From Ruegeria intermedia (GTDB lineage: Bacteria > Pseudomonadota > Alphaproteobacteria > Rhodobacterales > Rhodobacteraceae), in contig NZ_FQVK01000023.1 of NCBI RefSeq assembly GCF_900129345.1, positions 1 through 64,000 on the forward strand: a stretch of DNA of 64,000 nt, read 5' to 3'. Both the position numbers and the translations under genes were made by a program. Shown one piece after another: positions 9,035 to 16,458 of the stretch (the first letter of the stretch is position 1; every line of letters starts with the position of its first letter). The notes under the pieces were generated by a model. The model made no database searches. It saw only the letters and a list, made by a program, of their open reading frames with translations, and was not told where the DNA came from.

Positions 9035-9621
9035 CAGCTTCGTGCCCCCAGATCGAAGTTTCGGCCCTCGGCGAATGCGCTTTCGACAAGGGTCATGGAA
9101 ATGATGTCGATTCCCTTGTCATTCGTACCGGTGCGCGTCAGAAACACCAGCGCGCCGTAGTCATCGGCCATCGCCCTCAGAAGGCCGGTCATGACGCTGG
9201 AATAGCCGTCCAACCCGGGATGACAATGCAGTTCGAACTCGTTCGGCGAACACTCGATCAGTTCCAGAGCGGGCAACGTCAGATCGGCCACCGCCAGGCG
9301 CACCCGATCCGACAGATCGTCCAGCGAATGCAGGAATTCCACGTAGGTTACGCCGCCAAACCGCAACAGACGCCGCAGCCCCTCCATATTGGGGTGAGAC
9401 ACGAGATAGGTGCCCAGATCCTCGAGAAATTCGTCACGCGGGCGCTTCAACTCGGCGCACAGCGCATCGAGCAGGCGATAGGATTTGTCGCGGTCATAGA
9501 CCAGCATGGCCTCGAACTCGACGAAGCCGAGCTCGGCCACCTCGGTGGCGCGCAGCCAGCACTCGCGCCCGTAGGTCGCACAGACAAACGACTGAATGGC
9601 CTTGTTTATCAATCCGTGCAT
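9034..9621 (-). CDS. H-NOX (HNOB) domain protein lacking canonical heme residues
   Basis: A 195-aa protein starting MHGLINKAIQSFV, the classic H-NOX N terminus. The ATG at 9621 has GAGG upstream and is preferred over an in-frame ATG at 9654. H-NOX proteins bind heme through a proximal His about residue 102 and a YxSxR motif, sensing NO or O2. Here the segment FLHSLDDLSDRV puts Ser104 where His is expected, and LHCHPGL puts Cys133, Pro135 and Leu137 at the Y, S and R positions. The fold is still easily recognised. The usual neighbour, an HNOBA-GGDEF cyclase, follows directly. Whether it still binds heme is open; His98 lies nearby but out of register. Confidence 0.88.
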   Translation of the reverse strand: MHGLINKAIQSFVCATYGRECWLRATEVAELGFVEFEAMLVYDRDKSYRLLDALCAELKRPRDEFLEDLGTYLVSHPNMEGLRRLLRFGGVTYVEFLHSLDDLSDRVRLAVADLTLPALELIECSPNEFELHCHPGLDGYSSVMTGLLRAMADDYGALVFLTRTGTNDKGIDIISMTLVESAFAEGRNFDLGARS

Positions 9622-9717
9622 GAACAGCCTCAGACTTGGTATGAGTCCGATCACAGCCCAGAAATCTTAACAAACGTCGAATCCGCGCGGCCAAGTTTCT
9701 GCAAATGCAAAGTAATC

Positions 9718-9742
9718 TCACCCTGATACGACTGCAGGGTGA
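9718..9742 (-). terminator. Hairpin just after the mttB-like gene
   Basis: A perfect 8-bp inverted repeat TCACCCTG / CAGGGTGA with a 9-nt loop begins directly after the stop codon of the minus-strand MttB homologue. The following minus-strand sequence GATTACTTTGC is only weakly T-rich, so this is a probable but imperfect terminator separating it from the H-NOX gene. Confidence 0.4.
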
Positions 9743-11302
9743 TCAAAAATCCGTCGGCGCCCCGCCCTCGGCTTTGCGTCGGGCCACGAAATCGGCCAGC
9801 TCCTCGCGGATGGCCGCATCCATAGACGGTGCGTCGAAACTGCCGATGATCTCCTTGAACAGCAGGTGTGCGCGCTCGGCGGTCCAGATGCCGCCCGCGA
9901 CCTCCCAGCCTTCATAGTTCTTCCAGTCGCTCAGGAACGGCTGATAGAAGGCCGTGGTATAGCGGTCCTGCGTGTGCTGGATGCCGAAGAAGTGACCATC
10001 GTTGCCGACCGACCGGATCGCATCCAGTGCGATTTCTTCCGGGCCCGTGGCGCACAGTTCGGGCTGCATGTAGCGCTGGATCTGCTGCAGGATCTCGCAA
10101 TCCATGATGAATTTTTCGGGGCTTGCGATCAGTCCGCCCTCAAGCCAGCCGGCGGCGTGATAGACCATGTTGGTCCCCGATTGAACCGCCGCCCACAGCG
10201 AATTCGAGGTCTCCCAGATCGCCTGCCCGTCCGGGACATTGGCGGCGCATACCCCCGACGACCGCAACGGCAAACCGTAGAACCGCGCCATCTGGCCGGT
10301 CATCTGCGTCGCGCGCATGTATTCCGGCGTGCCGAAGGCCGGTGCCCCGGACTTCATGTCGACATTCGACGTGAAGGTGCCGATCACGCAGGGTATGCCG
10401 GGGCGGACATACTGGAACAGGGCGATCGCGCTCAGAGCCTCGGCCAGCGACTGCGCCACCGCACCGGCCAGCGTGACCGGCGCCATCGCCCCGGCCAGCG
10501 TGAACGGCGTCACCACGATCGCCTGTCCCCGTCGCGCCAGCCGCAGGCAGCCGTCGATCATCGGGTGGTCATGTTTCAGGGGCGAGGTCGAGTTGATGTT
10601 GGTGTACATCCGGGGCGTCGCCTCGAACGCCTCGTGGCTCAGGCCGCCGGCGATGCGGACCATCTCCATCACGTCCTCGACCCGCTCCTTGCCCAGCGAA
10701 TAAGCGTGCATGGCCTTGTCGGTCAGGGTCAGCTTGTCATACAGCACGTCCAGGTGCCGTACGCTGGCGTGGATGTCCACCGGCTCGACCGGATAGCCGC
10801 CGGCGAAGTGGATGCAGTTGAAATACTGCGTCAGCTTCAACAGGTTCCGGCACATCTCGCGATTGCCGGGCACCTTCTTGCCAATCTCCATGTCCCAGTA
10901 GTTGGGCGGCGAGGAGACGTTTCCGAACAGCAGCCGTTTGCCGCCGATCTCGATCGTGTGGTCCGGGTTGCGTGGCGTGATGGTGAAGGTGGATGGCGCC
11001 TTGCCGACCATCTCCATCACGAAGTCGCGGCCCATCCGCACGATGTCGCCGTCGACCGTGCAGCCGGCCTCGCGGAAGATCGCGATGGCCTCTTCGTTCA
11101 GAAACTGGATCCCGATTTCCTCGAGAATGCGCATCGCGCCGTCATGGATGGCTTCGACCCCCTCGGGCGGCAGCGGCTCGGTGGGGTGGTCGATATTGAT
11201 CGGCGGGTTCCACGGCATCTGGTCGATGACGGCGGCGCCCCTGCGGGCGGCGGCACCTGCGCGCCCGCCGCTGCGGCGCCTCTGTGTCCTGGTGTCGGCC
11301 AT
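9743..11302 (-). CDS. Trimethylamine methyltransferase (MttB) family protein, non-pyrrolysine type
   Basis: A 519-aa protein of the MttB superfamily: an Arg/Ala-rich N terminus, then a TIM-barrel methyltransferase body (for example INSTSPLKHD, VVTPFTLAGAMAP and GIPCVIGTFTSNVD). The frame is continuous, with no internal amber codon used as pyrrolysine, so it belongs to the non-Pyl branch. That branch includes glycine-betaine and other quaternary-amine:corrinoid methyltransferases. The substrate is not determinable here. No corrinoid protein, activator or tetrahydrofolate methyltransferase lies in the window. It is flanked by unrelated genes. Confidence 0.85.
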   Translation of the reverse strand: MADTRTQRRRSGGRAGAAARRGAAVIDQMPWNPPINIDHPTEPLPPEGVEAIHDGAMRILEEIGIQFLNEEAIAIFREAGCTVDGDIVRMGRDFVMEMVGKAPSTFTITPRNPDHTIEIGGKRLLFGNVSSPPNYWDMEIGKKVPGNREMCRNLLKLTQYFNCIHFAGGYPVEPVDIHASVRHLDVLYDKLTLTDKAMHAYSLGKERVEDVMEMVRIAGGLSHEAFEATPRMYTNINSTSPLKHDHPMIDGCLRLARRGQAIVVTPFTLAGAMAPVTLAGAVAQSLAEALSAIALFQYVRPGIPCVIGTFTSNVDMKSGAPAFGTPEYMRATQMTGQMARFYGLPLRSSGVCAANVPDGQAIWETSNSLWAAVQSGTNMVYHAAGWLEGGLIASPEKFIMDCEILQQIQRYMQPELCATGPEEIALDAIRSVGNDGHFFGIQHTQDRYTTAFYQPFLSDWKNYEGWEVAGGIWTAERAHLLFKEIIGSFDAPSMDAAIREELADFVARRKAEGGAPTDF

Positions 11303-11358
11303 GTGGTCCTCCGGCGATGGCTTTTCTCAAGCAAGCCCCGAAGTCGGCCGTCGGGCCG

Positions 11359-11375
11359 CTCTGTCTGCGACAGAG
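11359..11375. promoter_or_regulatory. Perfect inverted repeat upstream of the mttB homologue
   Basis: CTCTGTC-TGC-GACAGAG is a perfect 7-bp inverted repeat 57 nt upstream of the MttB start, in the 122-bp gap after the HAD gene. There is no T-run on either strand, so it is not a standard terminator. It may be an operator or an mRNA hairpin, and no regulator gene is adjacent. Confidence 0.3.
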
Positions 11376-11424
11376 GTTGTCGGTTTCAAATCATGAAGCG
11401 CCGATTTTTTGGCGACCGTTCCGA

Positions 11425-12114
11425 TCAGATCCCCAACCAGGCCGGAATGTGGCCGATATCCGGCAGAACCACATCGGCCAGAGGCGCCAGGTCCTGCGCC
11501 GAGGCCATGCCCGTCAGCACACCGATCGTCGTCATGCCGGCCGCCCGACCGGCCTGCATGTCGTGCAGGCTGTCACCAACCATGGCGGTCTGCGACGGCG
11601 CGATGCCGACATGCTCGGCAAAGGCCAGCAACTGGCCCGGAGCGGGCTTGAAGCCGTGGCCGCTGTCATAGCCTGCGACGAAGTCGAACAGGTCACCGAC
11701 CCCGACCGACGCCAGGTGTTCGCGTGCCGGCATTTCACCGTCATTCGTGGCAATCCCCAGCCTTTTGCCGGCCTGTTTCAGACCGCGCAGAAATGGGGCC
11801 AGGGCGACCGCCTCGACCTGCGTCGCGCCTGCGGATTCGGCATTGAGCATCTCGATCAGACCGGCCCGCGACCATTCGGGCAGTTGCGGGGCCAGCACAT
11901 CCACGATCTCGTCGATCGTGCCCGCGATCACGATGCTGTCGGGCGCATAGGTTCCGCACACCGGATCAAATCCGATTGCCTCACCCAGCTGCGCGGCACG
12001 CGCGTCGTCGCCTCCGCTCAGCCGCCGCAGAACTGCCGCGCCGAACGCGCCCCAGGTGGCCGCAAAGTCGAACAGGGTTCCGTCCTTGTCGAACACCAGG
12101 GCTTCGATCTGCAT
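11425..12114 (-). CDS. HAD-family hydrolase (phosphoglycolate-phosphatase-like)
   Basis: A 229-aa phosphatase of the haloacid dehalogenase superfamily. It has motif I FDKDGTLFDF at residues 8-17, motif II ATNDG, and motif III/IV GHGFKPAPGQ and MVGDSLHDM. A helical cap domain lies between motifs I and II. The start was taken at MQIEALVFDK (ATG 12114), because the frame upstream adds ten residues not typical of the family. The substrate is unknown; it is a paralogue by family of the gene at 49294. It lies 26 nt downstream of the DUF3572 gene and is probably co-transcribed with it. Confidence 0.85.
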   Translation of the reverse strand: MQIEALVFDKDGTLFDFAATWGAFGAAVLRRLSGGDDARAAQLGEAIGFDPVCGTYAPDSIVIAGTIDEIVDVLAPQLPEWSRAGLIEMLNAESAGATQVEAVALAPFLRGLKQAGKRLGIATNDGEMPAREHLASVGVGDLFDFVAGYDSGHGFKPAPGQLLAFAEHVGIAPSQTAMVGDSLHDMQAGRAAGMTTIGVLTGMASAQDLAPLADVVLPDIGHIPAWLGI

Positions 12115-12140
12115 GTCGTTTTCTCCAGATTCAGGCCCGG

Positions 12141-12425
12141 TCACGTCCAGTGAACATCGGCCCTGCCCGCCAGGGCCATCCGGGCCTGCCCCGGACTGTC
12201 ATAGGGCAAGGATTTGTCGTCACAGAACGCCATGACCCACGAATCGTCAAGCATCAGAAACTCGAGCACCGACACCAGGAATTCGGGTTCCGCGGCACGA
12301 TCACGCAGATCTTCGATCGATGCGCCGGTCGAACCCAGAAAAACCGGCAGCAAATCGTCATTGCCGGCCAGCCAACCCAGCGCATTCAAGGCCAGCGTCT
12401 CGGCGTTTTCGGCGGATATCGTCAT
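12141..12425 (-). CDS. DUF3572 family protein
   Basis: A 94-aa protein with the features of alphaproteobacterial DUF3572: an N-terminal ETLALNALGWLAGNDDLLPVFLGSTG, then LEFLMLDDSWVMAFCDD. It is small, mostly helical and acidic, with no signal peptide or membrane segment. Function is unknown. It is commonly found next to a PleD-type gene in this order, and here the PleD-like cyclase starts divergently about 90 bp away, sharing the intergenic promoter space. Confidence 0.8.
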   Translation of the reverse strand: MTISAENAETLALNALGWLAGNDDLLPVFLGSTGASIEDLRDRAAEPEFLVSVLEFLMLDDSWVMAFCDDKSLPYDSPGQARMALAGRADVHWT

Positions 12426-12512
12426 AAATCTCTCGAATAGCGACGGCTGGAAAGGGTTTGTTAACCAGAGTCATAAACAGTTTGGCAACACATTCAACCA
12501 ACGGTGAAAGCC

Positions 12513-13907
12513 ATGTCCGTGCAGGGAACCATCCTGGTTCTTGATGGGGTCTCGACCAATCGCATCATGCTGAAGGTGCAGCTGACGGCTGCCTGGTATC
12601 AGGTGGCGCAGGGCGACAAGCTGGCCGGCCTGCCCGCCTTGCTGCGTCGGGTACAGCCCGATCTGGTTCTGACGGCCATGACGCTGCCGGACGGCACCGC
12701 ATCGGAAGTGAAGAAGCTGGTCCAGAGCGATCCGCAGCTTCGGGATGTTCCCGTCGTCGCGATCGCGCAGCAGAATGACAAGACCGCCCGGTTGCGCGCC
12801 CTTTCGGATGGGCTCGACGACGTTCTGCCGTATCCCTTCAAGGACACATACCTGTTGGCGCGGGTCCGCAGCCTGTTGCGTGCACGCGCCGAAACGCAGG
12901 ACCTGCGCGGCAGGAATGACGTGCAATCCATCGGCTTTTCCGAGGCGCCCGACCCGTTTGTCGCGCGTACCCGCACCGATCGGATCGCCGTTCTGGCGCG
13001 CTCGGCCTCTCGGGGTGCGATATGGCGTCGCGCGCTGGCTGAGCTATCCGGTCAGACGATCTCGGCCCACACCATTCCCAACCTGCGCGGCCTGCTGTCG
13101 GGTTCGATCCCGGATGCCATCGTCGTGGACCTGGATCGCGACGCTCAGGGCTTGAACCTTCTGACCGACCTCAAGTCACGCAAAGGCACCCGCAAGACCG
13201 CGGTGATCGGCGTCATCGCGGATGACAACGCGGCTCTGGCCGCCGATGCGCTGGACCGGGGCGCCGACGCGATCTGCATGGGCGGGTTCTGCGCGCACGA
13301 GATTTCCCTGCGGATCGGTGCGCTGATCGCGCGAAAGGCGCAGGATGATCACATGCGGGCGGCGCTTCGGCGCGGGCTGGAGGACTCTCTGATCGACCCT
13401 CTGACCGGGTTGAACAACCGCCGGTTCGCGCTGTCGGCGCTGGCCCGAATCATGGCACGGTCCAAGGAAACCGGTCGGGGATATGCGATCATGCTGGCCG
13501 ACCTGGACCATTTCAAATCGATCAATGATCGGTTTGGCCATGCTGCGGGCGATCAGATCTTGATCGAGGCAGCGAAGCGCATGAAGCGCAACCTTGGCCC
13601 CGGCGCCTTTCTGGCCCGGATCGGCGGCGAGGAGTTTCTGATCGGGATGCCCGACACCACCGAGGCCGAGGCCAAAAGAAAAGCACACGAGATCTGCACC
13701 CGCATCTCCGCCACGCCTTTTGTCCTGCCGGATGTCCCCACGCGGCTGACCGTTACGGTCAGCGTCGGCCTGAAACTGTGCGACCCGCACACCAATCCGA
13801 ATGCTGAGGGGTCCGGCGCCGCGCTCAATCTGATAAAATGCGCCGATCAGGCCCTCTATGCCGCCAAGCGGTGTGGACGCAACCAGGTGCGCCTGAGCGC
13901 CGCCTGA
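12513..13907 (+). CDS. PleD-like protein: two receiver domains plus GGEEF
   Basis: A 464-aa protein laid out as REC (1-125), REC-like (about 150-270) and GGDEF (about 290-460). The catalytic motif GGEEF is intact, so diguanylate cyclase activity is likely. The first receiver looks inert. ILVLDG replaces the acidic pair, VLTAMTLPD has Ala where the phospho-accepting Asp belongs, VVAIAQQ lacks the Thr/Ser, and LPYPFK has Tyr instead of the Lys. The c-di-GMP I-site RxxD before GGEEF is replaced by GPGA. I start at ATG 12513; an in-frame GTG at 12504 is possible. It resembles Caulobacter PleD in architecture but not in control residues. Confidence 0.88.
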   Translation: MSVQGTILVLDGVSTNRIMLKVQLTAAWYQVAQGDKLAGLPALLRRVQPDLVLTAMTLPDGTASEVKKLVQSDPQLRDVPVVAIAQQNDKTARLRALSDGLDDVLPYPFKDTYLLARVRSLLRARAETQDLRGRNDVQSIGFSEAPDPFVARTRTDRIAVLARSASRGAIWRRALAELSGQTISAHTIPNLRGLLSGSIPDAIVVDLDRDAQGLNLLTDLKSRKGTRKTAVIGVIADDNAALAADALDRGADAICMGGFCAHEISLRIGALIARKAQDDHMRAALRRGLEDSLIDPLTGLNNRRFALSALARIMARSKETGRGYAIMLADLDHFKSINDRFGHAAGDQILIEAAKRMKRNLGPGAFLARIGGEEFLIGMPDTTEAEAKRKAHEICTRISATPFVLPDVPTRLTVTVSVGLKLCDPHTNPNAEGSGAALNLIKCADQALYAAKRCGRNQVRLSAA

Positions 13908-13912
13908 CCGGG

Positions 13913-14386
13913 CTAGTGCTTTCGACCGGCCTTGCCCGAGCGTCGGTCCTTGACCACCTGTTCCAGACGATCGGCATAGGCCTTCCGCTCGGCGTCGGTC
14001 ATTTTCGTCACGCGCGACAGCCATTTTTCCTGCAGGTTCGACTGGATCGAGGCAGTGTTGGCCGCCTGCTTTTCCAACACGTCCTCGACCACGGTCGGAT
14101 CGAAAGGAACTGCGCGCAGGGCTTCGCCCAGCTCGGCAAAATCCTGGGCGCGTTGCCGGGCCCCGCGCCTGTGTTCGTCAAACAATTCACCTCGCAGGGC
14201 TCGTCGGTCGTTTTCGGGAAGAGCTCGGAACAAGGCCGGGCCGAACCCAGGGGGGACATCGTCATGATCGCCACGGAACCGCAGCACGGCGCCCAGCATC
14301 ACACCGGCAACCAACAGGTTCAGCCCCAACGAGGCCACCAGGAGGATGGTCATCCAGCGGCGCGGTTGCTTGACGGTTTCGCTCAT
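13913..14386 (-). CDS. Periplasmic heavy-metal sensor-like protein (CnrX/Spy-type)
   Basis: A 157-aa protein with one N-terminal membrane anchor (about residues 12-35) and a helical periplasmic part of roughly 120 residues, rich in Arg/Glu/Gln, resembling the Metal_resist (PF13801) family that includes CnrX and Spy-like proteins. Such proteins sense periplasmic metal and control an anti-sigma factor. Its ATG overlaps the stop of the upstream small membrane protein (ATGA), and the ECF sigma gene precedes that, so it sits last in a four-gene operon. The metal is unknown. Confidence 0.72.
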   Translation of the reverse strand: MSETVKQPRRWMTILLVASLGLNLLVAGVMLGAVLRFRGDHDDVPPGFGPALFRALPENDRRALRGELFDEHRRGARQRAQDFAELGEALRAVPFDPTVVEDVLEKQAANTASIQSNLQEKWLSRVTKMTDAERKAYADRLEQVVKDRRSGKAGRKH

Positions 14387-14742
14387 TCCAATTCCTCCAG
14401 AAAGGTGGGCTCCAACCCCAAATCCGCCACCATGTAGGACGCGTCCTGCGACACGAAGTAGCTTGCCGGATCAGGCAGGAACGAGGGCGCGGAAAAGCCG
14501 ACCCAGACCCCGGCAACGCTTGCGGCGACAAGACCGCCCAGCCCCTGCCACCCACCCAGCGCGCCGTACAGGCCGTGGAACAGGCCACGGTTTGCGGGCA
14601 CGGCCGGTCGCGCCCGTTCAAGGCGCACCGCCTCGGCATCCGTCAGGATGCGAACGGCCAGATCGTCCGGCAATTCAGGGCTGCTCCGCCGTGCCTCGGC
14701 GAACAGCAGGTCCAGATCCCTGGCATCATCTGAAATCGTCAT
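14383..14742 (-). CDS. Small single-pass membrane protein, probable anti-sigma factor
   Basis: A 119-aa protein starting MTISDDARDLDLL at ATG 14742, with AGGAG upstream. A cytosolic N-terminal half of about 60 residues contains LPDDLAVRILTDAE. One hydrophobic segment follows (about 73-92), then a short C-terminal periplasmic tail. This topology and its position, overlapping the sigma gene by 17 bp, fit an anti-sigma factor of CnrY type. Sequence similarity to known anti-sigma factors is not obvious to me, so the role rests mainly on context. Confidence 0.65.
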   Translation of the reverse strand: MTISDDARDLDLLFAEARRSSPELPDDLAVRILTDAEAVRLERARPAVPANRGLFHGLYGALGGWQGLGGLVAASVAGVWVGFSAPSFLPDPASYFVSQDASYMVADLGLEPTFLEELE

Positions 14743-15343
14743 ATCCCAACTCCTCTCGTCGGCCCGACAGGATCGCCGCCAGCGCCCGTTTTCCCCGCGC
14801 CACCAGACTTTCCACAGCTTCGACCGAGATTCGCATGATCTCGGCAATCTCGGGGTTCGACAATTCTTCTATATGTCTCAGCACCACTGCCTGGCGCTGG
14901 CGTTCCGGCAATTGCGCCAAGGCCACATTCAGGGCGTCCAACCGGGCCTTCTGCTGCATCCGCTCGACAACACCCGCGCTGTCATCCTGAGGTTCAGGAG
15001 TACCGTCAAGCGGGTCCGCCGACTTTCTGCGACGTTGGTCGATGCACAGGTTCAGGGTCACCCGGTAGAGCCAGGTAGAAATTCTCGCCTGCCCTGGCAC
15101 CCAGTCCGGCGCGACCTTCCAAAGGCGCATCATCGCCTCTTGGGTCACGTCTTCGGCCTCGGCGCGGTTGTTCAACATGCGCAAGGCCACCGAGAAACAG
15201 CGCGGCCCAAGCCGGTCGGTCAGAACCCGCGCCGCTGCCGCGTCGCCATCGGCGAACAACCTCAGCAACTGCTCGTCGCTCAGGTCTTCCGCGGCGACCC
15301 GGTCGCCGCGGAACGTCTGGGCTGAGGAGGTCAGATCCTCCAT
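14726..15343 (-). CDS. ECF-type RNA polymerase sigma factor
   Basis: A 205-aa sigma-70 family protein with regions 2 and 4 only. Region 2 spans about 25-100 (AEDVTQEAMMRLWKVAP then ISTWLYRVTLNLCIDQRRR). Region 4 spans about 130-185 (LPERQRQAVVLRHIEELSN then ISVEAVESLVARGKRAL). It directs RNA polymerase to a small stress regulon. The EF-hand gene ends 6 nt upstream, and the putative anti-sigma gene overlaps downstream, so the operon is probably autoregulated. I could not identify a convincing target promoter within the window. Confidence 0.9.
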   Translation of the reverse strand: MEDLTSSAQTFRGDRVAAEDLSDEQLLRLFADGDAAAARVLTDRLGPRCFSVALRMLNNRAEAEDVTQEAMMRLWKVAPDWVPGQARISTWLYRVTLNLCIDQRRRKSADPLDGTPEPQDDSAGVVERMQQKARLDALNVALAQLPERQRQAVVLRHIEELSNPEIAEIMRISVEAVESLVARGKRALAAILSGRREELGYDDFR

Positions 15344-15349
15344 CCCGCA

Positions 15350-15817
15350 TCACTTGTTGTCTGCGCCGGGACGACCACCTTTCCTGTGGTGCCGCCCCAT
15401 CCGGTCCTTCGCATCCGCGAACTCCTCTTCGGACAACGACCCGTTCCCGTCCGCATCCATCCGGTCGAACATCTTGTCAGCCCGGCGCGGCTTGGGCAAC
15501 TCCTCCTCGGTCAAGAAGCCGTCCTTGTCGGCATCATGCCGCTCGAACATGGCAGTCACACGTTCGTTTGCCTTGGCCTGTGCCGCCGCCTGCATTTCCT
15601 CGACGCTCAGCTTGCCATCCCCATTGGCATCGGCCGAGGTGAACTTCTGCGTGCGATGGGCCTCCATCTCGGCCTTGGTGACCTGGCCGTCGCCGTCGGC
15701 GTCCAGTTCCTGGAAGCTGACCGGAGCGCGATCCCGCGGACCTTTCGCCAGAGCGGCAGTCCCGGTGACCGCAACCGCAGACAGAACGATGGCAGAGATG
15801 AATGTTGCGCTTTTCAT
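15350..15817 (-). CDS. Secreted EF-hand protein
   Basis: A 155-aa protein with a signal peptide (cleavage near AALA-KG, residue 24) and four EF-hand loops: DADGDGQVTKAE, DANGDGKLSVEE, DADKDGFLTEEE and DADGNGSLSEEE. All have the 1, 3, 5 and 12 acidic positions expected for Ca2+ binding. The C terminus is His/Arg/Gly-rich (GRHHRKGGR). It is the first gene of the operon with the ECF sigma factor, so it may be either a regulon member or part of the signal input. It is predicted to be periplasmic. Confidence 0.88.
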   Translation of the reverse strand: MKSATFISAIVLSAVAVTGTAALAKGPRDRAPVSFQELDADGDGQVTKAEMEAHRTQKFTSADANGDGKLSVEEMQAAAQAKANERVTAMFERHDADKDGFLTEEELPKPRRADKMFDRMDADGNGSLSEEEFADAKDRMGRHHRKGGRPGADNK

Positions 15818-15905
15818 TGCTCGGTTCCTTTGTGTTGTCGCGGCCCCGTGCCGCTGTTGACATCAGTTCAAACGCCGGGCCGAGGGATTTCCGTCGCGCC
15901 AGAAA

Positions 15906-15924
15906 AATTTTTTGTCAAAAAATT
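15906..15924. promoter_or_regulatory. 19-bp AT-rich palindrome in a divergent promoter region
   Basis: AATTTTTTG-T-CAAAAAATT is a perfect palindrome with 9-bp arms, 89 bp upstream of the EF-hand/sigma operon and 112 bp upstream of the DUF983 gene. It stands out strongly against the GC-rich surroundings. A second, looser repeat, GGGGTcat...ataCCCC, follows at about 15933-15956. Likely a regulator site or an UP-like element; its assignment to either operon is open. Confidence 0.4.
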
Positions 15925-16035
15925 CGGGTTGCGGGGTCATATTTTCGGATACCCCCCGCGCAAAGCGACGCACCCCCCTTTTCGGAGCGCCGAAACAAGC
16001 GCAATATCCATTCAAACCCGAGCGCGAGTATCACG

Positions 16036-16434
16036 ATGACAGATCAAACGGTGGAAACCATGGCCCAGAACGACCGGCCAACCTGGCCTGCCTTGGCCAA
16101 GGGGTTTCGTTGCAAATGCCCCAATTGCGGCAAAGGCCGGTTGTTGCACAGCTATCTGAAGGTGAATGACACCTGCAGCGAATGCGGTCAGGAGCTGTTT
16201 CACCACCGGGCAGATGACGGCCCGGCCTATCTGACGATTCTGATCGTCGGCCACCTGCTGGCCCCGGCGCTGCACGTGTCCTATGTTCACTTCCGGCCGG
16301 ACCCGCTGACCATGGCGTTGATGTTCTCGGTGGGATGCGTGGCATTGTCCCTGTTCCTGCTGCCACGCCTCAAGGGGGCGGTGATCGGGTTTCAATGGGC
16401 ACGGCGCATGCACGGATTCGGCGATTCGAAATGA
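16036..16434 (+). CDS. DUF983 family membrane protein
   Basis: A 132-aa protein. Residues about 28-55 form a zinc-ribbon-like module with two CxxC pairs (CKCPNCGKG and CSECGQEL). Two transmembrane helices follow (about 65-85 and 92-112) and a short basic tail. DUF983 proteins are frequent in alphaproteobacteria, and no biochemical function is established. ATG 16036 was chosen because the longer frame upstream runs through AT-rich intergenic sequence. The NUDIX gene follows after 24 nt, suggesting one transcript. Confidence 0.82.
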   Translation: MTDQTVETMAQNDRPTWPALAKGFRCKCPNCGKGRLLHSYLKVNDTCSECGQELFHHRADDGPAYLTILIVGHLLAPALHVSYVHFRPDPLTMALMFSVGCVALSLFLLPRLKGAVIGFQWARRMHGFGDSK

Positions 16435-16458
16435 CACAGCCGCGGGCCTGAGCCGAGT

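Noticed and set aside
9622-9654. Eleven-residue N-terminal extension of the H-NOX gene from ATG 9654
   Set aside because: H-NOX proteins begin MHGLIN directly, and the ATG at 9621 has GAGG at the right distance.
15818-15905. ECF-type GGAA...CGTT autoregulatory promoter for the sigma operon
   Set aside because: The only pair found has a 14-bp spacer, shorter than usual for ECF promoters, so it was not annotated.
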